22,442 nt of DNA. It comes from Gammaproteobacteria bacterium UBA2168. Its GTDB lineage: Bacteria; Pseudomonadota; Gammaproteobacteria; Pseudomonadales; Azotimanducaceae. The stretch is from positions 1 to 22,442 of the forward strand of contig DCWG01000057.1 in NCBI GenBank assembly GCA_002327525.1, written 5' to 3'. Made by a program: the position numbers and the translations under genes. A model generated the notes under the pieces. That model searched no databases. It worked only from the letters and a program-made list of their open reading frames with translations, and was not told the DNA's origin. This document shows, in pieces, positions 8,106 through 17,620 of the stretch. The number at the start of each line of letters is the position of its first letter. Position 1 is the first letter of the stretch.

Positions 8106-8543
8106 TCAACCTTCTATGAGTTCTGGCGGGTCGGTGATCAGGCCAACACTTGCAGCGCCCGCCTTCTGAAGCACCGTCATGACCACGATCACCCGACCGT
8201 AATCCAGCGTCTTGTCCGCCTTCACGTACACCGGCACATCCGCGCGCGCACGCAGAATCTTCGCCACCTGATCTTCCAGCGAGTAGACCGTCACCCGCGT
8301 TCCCTCGTCATCCGCATTCTTGACACCGAGATTCACGAATATGGCCCCATCGGCACGTATAGACACCACCAGCGGGTCGTCCTCGGTATCCGTTATCGGT
8401 TCGGACGGCGCATTTGGTAGATCGACCAGCACGCCCTGAGTGAGGAGTGGGGCCGTCGCCATGAAAATGACCAGCAACACGAGCATCACGTCGATGTAAG
8501 GCACGACGTTGATCTCGGATATGGGTTTGCGCCTCGTGGCCAT
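8106..8543 (-). CDS. tolR: Tol-Pal motor subunit TolR
   Basis: TolR forms the proton-driven inner-membrane motor with TolQ (ExbD/TolR family). The 145-residue protein has a short basic cytoplasmic end, one transmembrane helix (about 16-37) containing the conserved proton-path Asp at D18 (EINVVPYIDVMLVLLVIFM), and a periplasmic domain. This domain includes VPVYVKADKTLDYGRVIVVM, typical of the family. The length matches the E. coli protein (142). The ATG start at 8541-8543 follows the tolQ stop with a single base between them. Confidence 0.96.
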   Translation of the reverse strand: MATRRKPISEINVVPYIDVMLVLLVIFMATAPLLTQGVLVDLPNAPSEPITDTEDDPLVVSIRADGAIFVNLGVKNADDEGTRVTVYSLEDQVAKILRARADVPVYVKADKTLDYGRVIVVMTVLQKAGAASVGLITDPPELIEG

Positions 8544-8544
8544 G

Positions 8545-9231
8545 CTACTGCCTTCCCAGCCGCGCCTGCGCGGCTCTGTGCAGGATACTGGTCACCTCGT
8601 CGCTGAACGCCTCGTAACGCTTCATCAGCGCCTCCACGCGAGCCGAGAAACGGTTGTACCCGATTACCGCCGGAATAGCGGCGAACAATCCCATCGCGGT
8701 CGCAACCAGAGCTTCCGAAATACCCGGAGCTACCGACGCCAATGTCGCCTGCGACATGTTGGCGAGGCTGCGAAACGAATTCATGATGCCCCACACCGTA
8801 CCAAACAAACCCACGTACGGACTAGTGGAACCCACGGTCGCCAGAAACGCCAGATGCTGCTCGAGACGCTGCTCCTCTCGCGTCAGTGCGACACGCATGG
8901 CACGCTGCGCACCTTGCATGATGGAATCGAGTTCGGCTCCGAACTGTTCCGACAGACGATTGAACTCGGTGAAGCCGCCAACGAATATCGTTTCGATGCC
9001 GTTCAGCGCCTCTTCGCCTTCGAGTTCCGCATACAGCTCACGCAGATCGATGCCAGACCAGAAATGATGCTCGAATTCGTCTACTTCCCGCTGTACTCGC
9101 CGCAGGAAGAACCAGCGCTGAAAGATCATCATCCACGACACCACGGAAGCCAGGGCGAGCATCGCCATGACCACCTGCACGAGCAAACTGGCGTTCGATA
9201 TGAGTTCGAAGATGGAAATCTGTTCAGGCAC
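8545..9231 (-). CDS. tolQ: Tol-Pal motor subunit TolQ
   Basis: TolQ (MotA/TolQ/ExbB family) is the stator-like channel that, with TolR, uses the proton gradient to energise TolA. The 228-residue protein has three membrane segments at about 11-37, 127-153 and 163-190. The second contains ATVGSTSPYVGLFGTVWGIM and the third GISEALVATAMGLFAAIPAV, both family hallmarks. The start is GTG at 9229-9231, supported by a strong AGAAGGAG site 6 bases upstream. It lies 86 bases after ruvB. The acyl-CoA thioesterase gene ybgC, normally here, is missing. Confidence 0.96.
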   Translation of the reverse strand: MPEQISIFELISNASLLVQVVMAMLALASVVSWMMIFQRWFFLRRVQREVDEFEHHFWSGIDLRELYAELEGEEALNGIETIFVGGFTEFNRLSEQFGAELDSIMQGAQRAMRVALTREEQRLEQHLAFLATVGSTSPYVGLFGTVWGIMNSFRSLANMSQATLASVAPGISEALVATAMGLFAAIPAVIGYNRFSARVEALMKRYEAFSDEVTSILHRAAQARLGRQ

Positions 9232-9317
9232 GCACAGCTCCTTCTACGTCACGCCCCGGGGCACGAAACAGTAACATTCACCGTCTATTTGGCCCTCTCG
9301 TGCGTTAATGGTTCCCG

Positions 9318-10388
9318 TTATTCATTCAGTGTGAGCTCACGCTGTGTGCTGGTTGCCGCGTTCCGCTCTGGTACCACCAGACCAAAATGCACGTATGCCT
9401 TGTCCGTCACCACGCGCCCTCGCGGTGTGCGCATCAGATAGCCCTGTTGTATGAGGTACGGCTCCAGCACGTCTTCGATCGTATCGCGTTCCTCGCTGAT
9501 CGCCGCAGCCAGCGAATCCAGTCCCACCGGCCCCCCGGAAAACTTGTCGATGATGGTCTCCAGCAGTCGGCGGTCCATGCTATCAAAACCCAGATGGTCC
9601 ACTTTGAGCATGTTCAACGCCTGGTCGGCAATCTCGAGCGTGACGATGCCATCTGCGCGCACCTGTGCGAAATCCCGAACACGCCGCAACAACCGGTTGG
9701 CGATGCGAGGCGTGCCGCGTGAGCGCCCGGCTATCTCGTTGGCACCCTCGTGTACACCGCTATCGGCCTGTGCCAGAGGTAATTCGAGCTTTTGCGCCGA
9801 ACGCACGACAATCTCGCTCAGTTCCTCCACGCTATAGAACTCGAGCCGTTGCACAATGCCAAATCTGTCTCTGAGCGGTGAAGTGAGCAACCCCGCGCGC
9901 GTCGTGGCGCCCACCAGCGTGAAGCGCGGAAGCTGGTACTTGAGAGACCTGGCAGCGGGTCCATCCCCGATCATGATATCTATGTGGAAATCTTCGAGTG
10001 CCGGATACAGGATCTCCTCCACGGCGGGAGAGAGCCGGTGAATCTCGTCGACGAACAGCACGTTCCCGTCTTCCAGATTGCTGAGAAGCGCGGCCAGATC
10101 GCCTGCCTTTTCGAGCACCGGACCGGACGTCGATTTTATCACCACACCCATCTCGTTGGCGATGATGTGTGCCAGTGTCGTCTTTCCGAGTCCGGGCGGT
10201 CCGAAGATGAGTGTATGGTCGAGAGCCTCGCCCCGGCGCCGGGCGGCCTCGATAAATATCTCGAGTTGTTCCTTTACGCTGGCCTGACCGATGTACTCGA
10301 CCAGACGCTGCGGACGAAGTGTGGCATCGAGGCGAACCTCTGCTGAATCGCCCACCGCGCTGATCAGCCTGTCTTCCTCGATACTCAA
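9318..10388 (-). CDS. ruvB: Holliday junction branch-migration ATPase RuvB
   Basis: RuvB is the hexameric AAA+ motor that drives branch migration together with RuvA. The 356-residue protein has Walker A GPPGLGKT at 63-70, Walker B with DEIH at 114-117, sensor I in VGATTRAG at 159-166, the SPLRDRFG arginine-finger block at 170-177, and a C-terminal winged-helix domain ([10 protein letters not shown]). The start is TTG at 10386-10388, overlapping the ruvA stop (TTGA), with GGAG 8 bases upstream. The N-terminus IEEDRLI fits the family start, supporting TTG. Confidence 0.97.
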   Translation of the reverse strand: MSIEEDRLISAVGDSAEVRLDATLRPQRLVEYIGQASVKEQLEIFIEAARRRGEALDHTLIFGPPGLGKTTLAHIIANEMGVVIKSTSGPVLEKAGDLAALLSNLEDGNVLFVDEIHRLSPAVEEILYPALEDFHIDIMIGDGPAARSLKYQLPRFTLVGATTRAGLLTSPLRDRFGIVQRLEFYSVEELSEIVVRSAQKLELPLAQADSGVHEGANEIAGRSRGTPRIANRLLRRVRDFAQVRADGIVTLEIADQALNMLKVDHLGFDSMDRRLLETIIDKFSGGPVGLDSLAAAISEERDTIEDVLEPYLIQQGYLMRTPRGRVVTDKAYVHFGLVVPERNAATSTQRELTLNE

Positions 10389-10999
10389 CTGGACATCTCC
10401 GTCTGGCGGGCAAGACGCCGAAACGCCGCACGCAGAATGTCGTCGGTAGACCCGATGTCTTCCAATTCAGCAGCGACACCCGAAATCACGCGCGCGGCTT
10501 CCGCGGGTTTGTAACCGAGTGCAACCAGCGCGCTTTCCGCCTCGGTTGTCATGCCCCGATCGAGCCGCTCCAATACCGCCCTTTCCGTACCTGGGACCAT
10601 GGGTAGCTTGTCGCGCAGTTCGACCAGCAGACGTTCGGCCGTTTTCTTTCCCACTCCGGGTACGCGTGTGAGCATGGATACGTCGTTGGCTTCCACAGCG
10701 CGAGAGAGATCGCTGATGGCGACACTGGATATTAGGGCAAGTCCGAGCTTTGGCCCGACCCCGTTGATGCGGATGAAGGTGCGGAACAGATCGCGCTCGG
10801 CGCGGCTCGCAAAACCAAACAGCGACTGTACATCCTCGCGCACGACGAAGTGGGTATACGTTGTCACCTCGCCGCCGACCGGGGGGAGTGCATCGAGTGC
10901 AGCACCGGACAGTTCCACTTCATAACCGACACCCGCCACGTCGAGCAGTGCCACGTTTTCGCTGAGTTCTACCAGCTTGCCTTGGAGTCGAGCGATCAT
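10385..10999 (-). CDS. ruvA: Holliday junction DNA-binding protein RuvA
   Basis: RuvA binds four-way junctions as a tetramer and loads RuvB. The 204-residue protein begins [11 protein letters not shown], the family start. It has the OB-fold domain (1-64), two helix-hairpin-helix motifs ([10 protein letters not shown] and [13 protein letters not shown]) and the C-terminal RuvB-binding domain (about 155-204, [16 protein letters not shown]). The ATG at 10997-10999 overlaps the ruvC stop as ATGA. The frame stays open upstream to 11539, but that region lies within ruvC and yebC and does not belong to the protein. Confidence 0.97.
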   Translation of the reverse strand: MIARLQGKLVELSENVALLDVAGVGYEVELSGAALDALPPVGGEVTTYTHFVVREDVQSLFGFASRAERDLFRTFIRINGVGPKLGLALISSVAISDLSRAVEANDVSMLTRVPGVGKKTAERLLVELRDKLPMVPGTERAVLERLDRGMTTEAESALVALGYKPAEAARVISGVAAELEDIGSTDDILRAAFRRLARQTEMSS

Positions 11000-11484
11000 G
11001 CGCTCACAGTATTTACGTGACAAATGGCAATCGCAAGCGCATCCGCCGCGTCCTCGGCCGGAACGCCGCCAAGCTGGAGAAGTACCTTCACCATATGCTG
11101 AACCTGTGGTTTGGCCGCTCTGCCGGTGCCCACCACCGCCTGCTTTACGGAGCGTGCCGCGTATTCGAACACCGGCAGACCATTGGTGACCGCCGCCGCA
11201 ATGGCTACTCCGCGAGCCTGGCCAAGTTTCAGCGCGGAAGATGGGTTGCGCGCAAGAAACACCTCTTCTATCGCGAGTTCCTGCACTTTGTAGTCGCTGA
11301 TCAGTGTAGTGACGCCCTCGTAGATTTCGCCCAGGCGCTCGGGGATCGTGCCAGTACCCGTGCGAATGCAACCCGAGGTGACGTAGACGAGATTCTTGCC
11401 CACCACCTCGACGACACCGTAACCCGTGATCCGGGAACCGGGGTCGATGCCTATGATACGCCGCGAGACGGATGTGCGGGTCAC
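10996..11484 (-). CDS. ruvC: Crossover junction endodeoxyribonuclease RuvC
   Basis: RuvC resolves Holliday junctions by symmetric cuts. In this 162-residue protein the first catalytic Asp is D14 ([12 protein letters not shown]). The second acidic residue lies in [12 protein letters not shown], and the C-terminal acidic pair in [14 protein letters not shown]. The start is GTG at 11482-11484, overlapping the yebC stop (GTGA). It is about seven residues longer at the N-terminus than the usual form, a normal variation. The ruvC-ruvA-ruvB order is the common non-enteric arrangement. Confidence 0.96.
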   Translation of the reverse strand: MTRTSVSRRIIGIDPGSRITGYGVVEVVGKNLVYVTSGCIRTGTGTIPERLGEIYEGVTTLISDYKVQELAIEEVFLARNPSSALKLGQARGVAIAAAVTNGLPVFEYAARSVKQAVVGTGRAAKPQVQHMVKVLLQLGGVPAEDAADALAIAICHVNTVSA

Positions 11485-12221
11485 TCTTCCTCGACCAGGT
11501 CGTCGGGTAGTTCCGCGTTACTGTACACGTTTTGAACATCGTCGAGGTCTTCGAGTGCGTCGACCAGCTTCAGCACCTTTTCGGCCCCTTGTGCATCTAG
11601 CTCACTGGTGGTGGAAGCTACCATCGCGACGTCCGCGTGTTCCGGCTTAAGACCGGCCCCCTTCAGGGCGTCCACTACTTGGCTCAACGCCTCCCAGGGG
11701 GTGATCACCGACAGCGCGCCATTCTCGTTCTCGATGTCCTCGGCGCCCGCCTCAAGGGCCGCCTCCATCACTACCTCCTCGTCCGCTCCGGGTGCGAACG
11801 TGACCACACCCTGACGGCTGAAGAGATAAGCAACGGACCCGTCAGTGCCGAGGTTCCCGCCATGTTTGTTGAAAGCATGACGCACCTCGGCTGCCGTTCT
11901 GTTGCGGTTGTCGGTCATGGCCTCGACCAGCAGCGCCACACCGCCGGATGCATAGCCCTCGTAAACCAATTCCTCTACATCACCACCTTCGAGCCCGCCC
12001 GCACCACGGGAAATGGCGCGCTCGATGGTGTCCTTGGGCATGTTCACGGCCAGCGCCTTGTCCACCGCCGCGCGCAGACGCGGATTGTCGTCCGGATCGC
12101 CGCCGCCCAGCCGTGCGGCGACAGTTACCTCACGGATGACCTTGGTCCACATCTTGCCGCGCTTGGCGTCGTTGCGCGCCTTCTTGTGCTTGATGTTCGC
12201 CCATTTGCTGTGACCCGCCAT
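11481..12221 (-). CDS. yebC: YebC/PmpR family protein (TACO1-like)
   Basis: This 246-residue protein begins [19 protein letters not shown], the signature of the YebC/PmpR family, and has the acidic C-terminal segment with [19 protein letters not shown] that ends all members. Members have been described as DNA-binding regulators (PmpR in Pseudomonas) and, more recently, as translation factors that help ribosomes at proline stretches; the sequence does not decide between these. Length is standard. It follows aspS by 19 bases and overlaps ruvC by four, so it is part of the same operon. Confidence 0.95.
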   Translation of the reverse strand: MAGHSKWANIKHKKARNDAKRGKMWTKVIREVTVAARLGGGDPDDNPRLRAAVDKALAVNMPKDTIERAISRGAGGLEGGDVEELVYEGYASGGVALLVEAMTDNRNRTAAEVRHAFNKHGGNLGTDGSVAYLFSRQGVVTFAPGADEEVVMEAALEAGAEDIENENGALSVITPWEALSQVVDALKGAGLKPEHADVAMVASTTSELDAQGAEKVLKLVDALEDLDDVQNVYSNAELPDDLVEEE

Positions 12222-12240
12222 GATGCTCTCTTTGCGGCCC

Positions 12241-14001
12241 TCAGTGCTCGGCGCGAACCCTGATGTGCAGCTCGCGCAGCTGGTGGTCGTCCACCTGACT
12301 GGGTGCGGCCATCATCAGACATGCCGCAGACTGTGTTTTGGGAAACGCAATGACGTCTCTGATGGCGTGCGTGCCGGTCATCAGCATCACCAGCCGGTCG
12401 AGCCCCAGCGCGATACCGCCATGCGGCGGACACCCATACTTGAGCGCGTCGAGCAGAAAGCCGAACTTGATCTCAGCTTCCTGACCCATGCTCATGGCCT
12501 CGAATACCGCAGCCTGCATTTCCTGGCGATGGATTCGCAAGCTCCCGCCGCCGAGTTCGTAGCCGTTCAGAACCACATCGTATGCCGCCGCCCTCACACT
12601 CAAGGGATTGCTTATTACTTCTTCCAGCGGGGCTGAAGGCTGTGTGAACTGATGGTGTACCGCGACCACCACGCCGTCCCGGCCTTCCTCGAACATCGGC
12701 CAGTCCACCACCCAACAAGGCGCGAAGCCCTCGACGCTCAGTCCGAGGTCCGATCCGAGCTGATTGCGCAACGCACCGAGCGCATCGTTCACCACATTGG
12801 CCTGATCGGCGCCGAAGAATATGACGTCGCCATCCGCGGCACCGGTGCGTGCCAGCACTTCGGCCACCACCTCCTCCGGCAGAAACTTGAGAATGGGGGA
12901 TTGCAGACCATCGGGGCCCGATGCGATGTCGTTGACTTTAATGTACGCAAGACCGCGAGCACCATAGCGCGCCACGAAATCCGTGTAGCCGTCTATCACT
13001 TTGCGCGAGAGCTTCGCACCGCCGGGTGCGCGCAATGCGACGACCCGGCCTTTCGGATCATTGGCCGGTTTGTTGAACACCTGAAACTCGACCTCCTTCA
13101 TCAGGTCGGCGATGTCCGTGAACTTCAGCGGATTGCGCAAGTCGGGCTTGTCGCTGCCGTAATCGCGCATCGCCTCGTCGTAGCCAAGGACTGGGAAATC
13201 CGCGAGATCGACATCGAGCACTTCCTTGAATACGCACTTCAGCATGCCCTCGGTGAGGTCCATCACCTCCTGTTGCGAAACGAATGATGCCTCGATATCG
13301 ATCTGTGTGAATTCTGGCTGACGGTCGTGGCGCAGATCCTCGTCACGGTAACAACGCGCGATCTGATAGTAGCGATCCATTCCCGACATCATCAGAAGCT
13401 GCTTGAACAGCTGCGGTGACTGCGGCAGCGCAAAAAACTCTCCCGGGTGCGTACGGCTTGGCACAAGATAATCTCTCGCCCCTTCCGGCGTCGCCCGGGT
13501 GAGGGTCGGGGTTTCTATCTCCCAATAACCATTGTCCTCGAGATAGCGGCGCGTGACGCTCGCGATTCGTGCTCTTGTTTGCAGACGCTCCTGCATCTCC
13601 GGACGCCGCAGGTCCATGTACCGGAAACGCAATCGCACGTCCTCTCCCGCCTGTGCGTGCTCGTCCAGCTGAAACGGCGGCGTTCGCGCAGCGTTGAGAA
13701 TCTCGAGCGCCGAACCCAGCACCTCTATCTCGCCCGTGGCCATGTTGGGATTGACGGCCCCTTCCTGGCGGGGGCGTACCCGTCCGGTCATGCGCAGTAC
13801 GTACTCGTTGCGCACGGTCTCTGCAATCGCAAAACTCTCGACAGTGTCCGGATCGTACACGACCTGTACCAGCCCGGTGCGGTCGCGTACGTCCAGAAAG
13901 ATCACACCGCCATGGTCACGGCGCCGGTGCACCCATCCGTTGAGCTCCACCGTCTCTCCGACATGCGAGGTGTCGAGTGTGCCGCAATAGTGTGTTCGCA
14001 T
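12241..14001 (-). CDS. aspS: Aspartyl-tRNA synthetase, predicted non-discriminating type
   Basis: This class II synthetase charges tRNA with Asp in the cytosol. The 586-residue protein is of the bacterial type. It has an N-terminal OB-fold anticodon domain (1-105), class II motif 2 ([19 protein letters not shown]), the bacterial GAD insertion in the middle (about 290-420), and motif 3 ([13 protein letters not shown]). Anticodon-domain residues H30 (in RRRDHGG) and G81 (in RQEGAVNP) match the pair reported in the Pseudomonas aeruginosa enzyme, which also charges tRNA-Asn; E. coli has Leu and Lys there. The enzyme is therefore predicted to need GatCAB. The ATG start at 13999-14001 shares one base with the stop of the preceding gene. 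Confidence 0.96.
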   Translation of the reverse strand: MRTHYCGTLDTSHVGETVELNGWVHRRRDHGGVIFLDVRDRTGLVQVVYDPDTVESFAIAETVRNEYVLRMTGRVRPRQEGAVNPNMATGEIEVLGSALEILNAARTPPFQLDEHAQAGEDVRLRFRYMDLRRPEMQERLQTRARIASVTRRYLEDNGYWEIETPTLTRATPEGARDYLVPSRTHPGEFFALPQSPQLFKQLLMMSGMDRYYQIARCYRDEDLRHDRQPEFTQIDIEASFVSQQEVMDLTEGMLKCVFKEVLDVDLADFPVLGYDEAMRDYGSDKPDLRNPLKFTDIADLMKEVEFQVFNKPANDPKGRVVALRAPGGAKLSRKVIDGYTDFVARYGARGLAYIKVNDIASGPDGLQSPILKFLPEEVVAEVLARTGAADGDVIFFGADQANVVNDALGALRNQLGSDLGLSVEGFAPCWVVDWPMFEEGRDGVVVAVHHQFTQPSAPLEEVISNPLSVRAAAYDVVLNGYELGGGSLRIHRQEMQAAVFEAMSMGQEAEIKFGFLLDALKYGCPPHGGIALGLDRLVMLMTGTHAIRDVIAFPKTQSAACLMMAAPSQVDDHQLRELHIRVRAEH

Positions 14002-14375
14002 CAGGGTGAGGCCGCCTTGCTGCCGGAATCGCTGGAGCCGCCGCCGGAATCGCTGGAGCCGCCGTCGGAATCACTGCTGGATTTGCTCGACCCGGAATCG
14101 CCCGAGGAGCTATCCGAGGAGGAGCTCGACGAATCGTTATCATCAGATGAACTTCCTGAAGATCCTTCGGATCCGGCCACATTCTTCTTCTTGCCAGACT
14201 TGAAATCGGTTTCATACCAGCCGCCGCCTTTCAAACGGAACCCAGCTGCAGATATCCTCTTTTTCAGTGTCTGATCTCCGCACTCCGGGCAGGTGGTGAG
14301 CGGCGACTCGCTGACTTTCTGAATCGTCTCAAGCTCGTGGTCGCACTTTTCACAACGATACTCATAAATCGGCAT
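14001..14375 (-). CDS. FmdB-family zinc ribbon protein with Ser/Asp/Gly-rich tail
   Basis: Residues 1-60 are an FmdB-type zinc ribbon: [11 protein letters not shown], then a second CPEC pair (C7, C10, C29, C32), followed by the family's [21 protein letters not shown]. Residues after about 68 are a low-complexity tail made almost only of Ser, Asp and Gly, ending SKAASP. Part of the tail is encoded by a tandem repeat (14022-14084). FmdB was named as a regulator of formamidase; the role of the short bacterial proteins is not settled. ATG at 14373-14375 has AGAGGAG 6 bases upstream, making this the likely first gene of the operon leading to aspS. Confidence 0.9.
   Translation of the reverse strand: MPIYEYRCEKCDHELETIQKVSESPLTTCPECGDQTLKKRISAAGFRLKGGGWYETDFKSGKKKNVAGSEGSSGSSSDDNDSSSSSSDSSSGDSGSSKSSSDSDGGSSDSGGGSSDSGSKAASP
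14022..14084 (-). repeat. 21-base tandem repeat within the FmdB-like gene
   Basis: Two perfect copies of a 21-base unit beginning GCCGGAATCGCTGGAG lie at 14022-14042 and 14043-14063, followed by a diverged third copy (14064-14084). The unit is seven codons long, so copy-number change keeps the frame and lengthens or shortens the Ser/Asp/Gly tail. Confidence 0.85.
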
Positions 14376-14694
14376 CGGTTGCTCCTCTACATCTTCATTT
14401 GCACCGGAACGCTCTGCCTCATCGTAGTATCAAGCACGATATCCACCACGTTTGACGCTCAACGCGGACGGTTAACTCCGGCGAGCCGCGCATGATCCAA
14501 GAAAAACCAGTAAAAATACAGAGATTCCTCAACTTTTCGTTGCCTCATCGCGCGGCATTCGATATAAAGCCGCCGGCTACTGCGCACGGGCGCAGGCTTC
14601 ACGCGAGACGAATCATTCGCGGCGAATTCAGCACTTCGGCTCGAGTTTTGCCCGGCTGGTTTGTTCGTACCAAATCCATATATAGGAAGTATGC
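14376..14694. other. Divergent regulatory region between fmdB-aspS operon and HU gene
   Basis: This 319-base region has no plausible gene. The right part holds the HU promoter (14540-14568) and a leader of about 120 bases. The left part must hold the promoter of the long leftward operon, but I could not pick a convincing -35/-10 pair there. A short perfect inverted repeat, CGAAT-C-ATTCG, lies in the HU leader at about 14609-14619. Confidence 0.5.
14540..14568 (+). promoter_or_regulatory. Predicted sigma70 promoter of the HU-family gene
   Basis: The -35 element is TTGCCT (14540-14545) and the -10 element TATAAA (14563-14568), separated by the ideal 17 bases. Transcription would begin near 14575, giving a leader of about 120 bases before the ATG at 14695. 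Confidence 0.6.
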
Positions 14695-15027
14695 ATGGCA
14701 ACTAAGAAAGCTACGGCTTTGAGAAACAAGATGACGAAGAGCGGCATCTTGACCGAAATCGCAACCAACACCGGTCTGTCCCGCGCCCAGGTGGGTTCCG
14801 TTGTCGACGAGCTGGAAACACTCATCGAACGCCACATCAAAAAGCGTGCGGTTGGCGAGTTTACACTGCCTGGTCTCATGAAGATCAAGTCGGTCAAGCG
14901 TCCCCCGACCAAGAAGCGCATGGGCCGCAACCCCCGCACCGGGGAAGAGATCGAGATTGCTGCAAAGCCCGCATCGGTCCGCGTCCAGTTGAAGCCGCTG
15001 AAGCGTCTGAAGGAGATGGTTGGCTAA
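14695..15027 (+). CDS. HU/IHF-family DNA-binding protein, 110 residues
   Basis: This is a histone-like DNA-bending protein. The fold is recognisable from the helical N-terminal half (SGILTEIATNTGLSRAQVGSVVDEL), then FTLPGLMKIKSVKRP and the DNA-arm signature GRNPRTGEEIEI at about 77-88. At 110 residues it is longer than the standard HU or IHF subunits (about 90-100), with a Lys-rich N-terminal extension of about 14 residues and a Lys-rich C-terminal end (LKPLKRLKEMVG). The start is ATG at 14695, with AGGAAG about 5 bases upstream; the ATG at 14691 is out of frame. It has its own promoter and terminator, so it is monocistronic. Confidence 0.93.
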   Translation: MATKKATALRNKMTKSGILTEIATNTGLSRAQVGSVVDELETLIERHIKKRAVGEFTLPGLMKIKSVKRPPTKKRMGRNPRTGEEIEIAAKPASVRVQLKPLKRLKEMVG

Positions 15028-15047
15028 CCATACCTCTTCGCTCAAGA

Positions 15048-15071
15048 AAACCCCGGCTTCCGCCGGGGTTT
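15048..15071 (+). terminator. Hairpin terminator after the HU-family gene
   Basis: A perfect 10-base-pair GC-rich stem, AAACCCCGGC (15048-15057) with GCCGGGGTTT (15062-15071), around a TTCC loop, starts 20 bases after the stop codon. The stem ends in TTT, with a weak T-run after it. Confidence 0.85.
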
Positions 15072-15148
15072 CGCTCTGAGACCCTCCTCGCGAGCACCGG
15101 CCCCACCAACCTTGCCGATGCTGACTACGTGCATCGCCCTGACCTCCG

Positions 15149-15154
15149 TATAAT
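15149..15154 (+). promoter_or_regulatory. Predicted -10 element of proS
   Basis: A consensus TATAAT lies 27 bases before the proS ATG. No good -35 hexamer lies 16-18 bases upstream. The implied start near 15161 leaves a short leader with the ribosome-binding site AAGGA at 15168-15172. Confidence 0.5.
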
Positions 15155-15180
15155 GCGCCGCGATTACAAGGAACGCGGTC

Positions 15181-16869
15181 ATGCGACAAAGCCAATTATT
15201 GATTCCTACCCTCAAGGAGATGCCTGCTGACGCGGACGTCGTCAGCCATCAGCTGATGCTGCGTGCCGGTCTCATCCGGCAGGTAGCCTCCGGACTGTAT
15301 ACATGGCTGCCGCTGGGACTCGCAGTGCTGCGCAAGATCGAACGTATCATTCGCGAGGAACTGACCCGAAGCGGCGCTCAGGAAGTGCTCATGCCCGTCG
15401 TCCAACCCGCCGAGTTGTGGGAAGAGACCGGCCGTTGGAAGAAGATGGGACCAGAGCTGTTGCGTATGCGCGATCGCCACGAACGCGAGTTCTGTCTCGG
15501 CCCGACGCACGAGGAAGTAATCACCGACTTGTTCCGTCGCGAAATCCAGAGCTACCGACAGCTGCCGTGTAACTTCTTCCAGATCCAGACTAAATTCCGT
15601 GACGAAATCCGCCCGCGCTTCGGCGTGATGCGCGCCCGCGAGTTCACCATGAAGGACGGCTATTCATTCGACACGGACCAGGCATCGTTCGATCTCACCT
15701 ACCGAGAGATGTATGACTGCTACAGCCGTATCCTCACCCGTATGGAACTCGACTTTCGTGCGGTGGAGGCGGATACCGGCAACATCGGCGGATCCAATTC
15801 ACACGAATTTCACGTCCTGGCCGAATCCGGTGAGGACACCATCGCTTATGCCACGGAGGGTGACTATGCCGCCAATCTGGAGAAGGCCGTCGCAGCGCCT
15901 CCTGCACCCCGGCCTGCCGCTGGCCAGGCGCTAGCGGAAGTGGCAACGCCCCGGGCAACCACGATCGCCCAGGTTGCCGACCAGCTGAATGTACCCGCCA
16001 GCCGTTGCATTAAGACCCTGGTCGTGGAGGGAGATACCGGCCCGGTAGCTCTGGTGCTGCGCGGAGATCACGATCTCAATGAAATCAAAGCCGAGAAACT
16101 GGACGGCGTGGCGAGTCCGCTCACCTTTGCATCCGAAACCGCCATCCTCGGGGCGCTAAACTGCAAACCCGGCTCCATCGGACCCGTGAATCTGCCCATT
16201 CGCACCATCGTCGACCCCGAGGCGGCAGCTATCGCCGACTTCGTGTGCGGTGCCAATCGCGATGGCTATCACTTCACCGGAGCGAACTGGAATCGCGACG
16301 CCGACGCGACTGATGTGCGCGATATGCGCAATGTCTGCCCGGGCGACAAGGCACCCGACGGCCAGGGCGAACTTCTGTTTCTGCGCGGTATAGAGGTGGG
16401 CCACATTTTCCAGCTCGGAACCGTGTACAGCGAACCAATGCAGGCCAACGTCCTGGATCGCGACGGCAACACGCTGACCCCCATCATGGGCTGCTACGGT
16501 ATGGGCGTCACACGCCTCGTGGCGGCGATCATCGAACAAAACCACGACCAGCACGGCATCACCTGGCCCGAACCACTGGCTCCATTCGCAGTGCACATCG
16601 TTGCACTCAACTACGCGAAGTCGGAGGCAGTTCGTAGTGCCGCGCACGAGTTGCTCGCACGCTGTTTAGATGAGGATGTGGAAGCGCTGCTCGATGATCG
16701 CGATGAACGGCCCGGCGTGAAATTCGCCGACGCCGATCTCATCGGTGCGCCACACCGTATCGTCGTCGGAGAGCGCAGCCTCAAGGAAGGCAATGTGGAA
16801 TACCGCACCCGGGTTTCGCGCGACCCCCAGCCGGTTCCCTTGAGCGAGGTGCTCGCCCGCCTGACGTGA
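15181..16869 (+). CDS. proS: Prolyl-tRNA synthetase, bacterial type with editing domain
   Basis: ProRS charges tRNA-Pro. The 562-residue protein has the class II core. Motif 1 lies near [19 protein letters not shown], motif 2 is [25 protein letters not shown] (about 140-164), and motif 3 [14 protein letters not shown]. The INS cis-editing domain is inserted between motifs 2 and 3 (about 225-400), including [11 protein letters not shown], whose Lys is the editing residue, and [17 protein letters not shown]. The C-terminal anticodon domain holds [10 protein letters not shown] and [18 protein letters not shown]. Its length is slightly under E. coli (572). ATG at 15181 has AAGGA 8 bases upstream. 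The stop overlaps the next gene by four bases (GTGA). Confidence 0.97.
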   Translation: MRQSQLLIPTLKEMPADADVVSHQLMLRAGLIRQVASGLYTWLPLGLAVLRKIERIIREELTRSGAQEVLMPVVQPAELWEETGRWKKMGPELLRMRDRHEREFCLGPTHEEVITDLFRREIQSYRQLPCNFFQIQTKFRDEIRPRFGVMRAREFTMKDGYSFDTDQASFDLTYREMYDCYSRILTRMELDFRAVEADTGNIGGSNSHEFHVLAESGEDTIAYATEGDYAANLEKAVAAPPAPRPAAGQALAEVATPRATTIAQVADQLNVPASRCIKTLVVEGDTGPVALVLRGDHDLNEIKAEKLDGVASPLTFASETAILGALNCKPGSIGPVNLPIRTIVDPEAAAIADFVCGANRDGYHFTGANWNRDADATDVRDMRNVCPGDKAPDGQGELLFLRGIEVGHIFQLGTVYSEPMQANVLDRDGNTLTPIMGCYGMGVTRLVAAIIEQNHDQHGITWPEPLAPFAVHIVALNYAKSEAVRSAAHELLARCLDEDVEALLDDRDERPGVKFADADLIGAPHRIVVGERSLKEGNVEYRTRVSRDPQPVPLSEVLARLT

Positions 16870-17513
16870 AAACGCGAACCCACAACATGGCCAGGTACGT
16901 GCTGCTGACGATCATCCTGCTGACCACCCTGCCGGCGGACGCCGAACGTCACGTGGATCCGCTGTTGCTGGAAAAACTGGCTGCTGTCATGGCCGAGAAT
17001 AGCGCCTCATCCGACCGATTCGAGGCGGAGGTCTGGCTGAAGGCTTCCGAACAGCGACTGCTGCCCTTCGTCAATGACGGACCGGAGCGCCTTCGCATCC
17101 TCGAAGCCGCCTACCGCGAATCGCACCGCCAACAGCTCGATCCGGATCTGGTAATGGCGGTCATGGAAGTGGAAAGCCATTTCGACCGTTTCGCGATCTC
17201 GAAGTCCGGCGCGCAGGGGCTGATGCAGGTGATGTCCTTCTGGCGTATCGAGATCGGCCGGCCGCAGGACAATCTCACGGATCTCGAAACCAACATTCGT
17301 TACGGCACCACCATTCTCGCACACTACCTCGACCTGGCCGACGGCGACCTGGTGGACGCGCTCGGCCACTACAATGGCAGCCGTGGCAAACTCAAATACC
17401 CGGAACGCGTCGTGAAGGCCTGGCGCAGCCGCTGGCGCAGCAAGACCCAGCGGGAACTACCGCAGCTACAGGCGAGCTGTTCCTCCTACGCGCTCAAGGC
17501 ATGCCGCTATTGA
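16866..17513 (+). CDS. Lytic transglycosylase (SLT domain), exported
   Basis: This 215-residue protein cuts peptidoglycan glycan strands in the periplasm. An N-terminal signal sequence (about 8-27, ending ADA) is followed by a helical region and a compact SLT domain. Catalytic Glu is E103 in MEVESHF, followed by SGAQGLMQV (GLMQ at 118-121) and the ALGHYNGS block (165-172), all hallmarks of family 1 transglycosylases. The start may be GTG at 16866, coupled to the proS stop (GTGA), or ATG at 16887; neither has a good ribosome-binding site. The protein resembles short MltE/Slt-like enzymes rather than full Slt70. Confidence 0.9.
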   Translation: MKTRTHNMARYVLLTIILLTTLPADAERHVDPLLLEKLAAVMAENSASSDRFEAEVWLKASEQRLLPFVNDGPERLRILEAAYRESHRQQLDPDLVMAVMEVESHFDRFAISKSGAQGLMQVMSFWRIEIGRPQDNLTDLETNIRYGTTILAHYLDLADGDLVDALGHYNGSRGKLKYPERVVKAWRSRWRSKTQRELPQLQASCSSYALKACRY

Positions 17514-17620
17514 CACGCCTGCTCACTGGTGAATCGAGTGAGGGATTTCCCCGCTTGCATTGCCGAAGCGAGCGTGAACAATCAGCCGTTTCGCCAGGCA
17601 TATCACTTGAGGAAGGCACC

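Noticed and set aside
11000..11539. N-terminal extension of the ruvA frame
   Set aside because: The frame is open but overlaps ruvC and the end of yebC; RuvA clearly begins at MIARLQG (10999).
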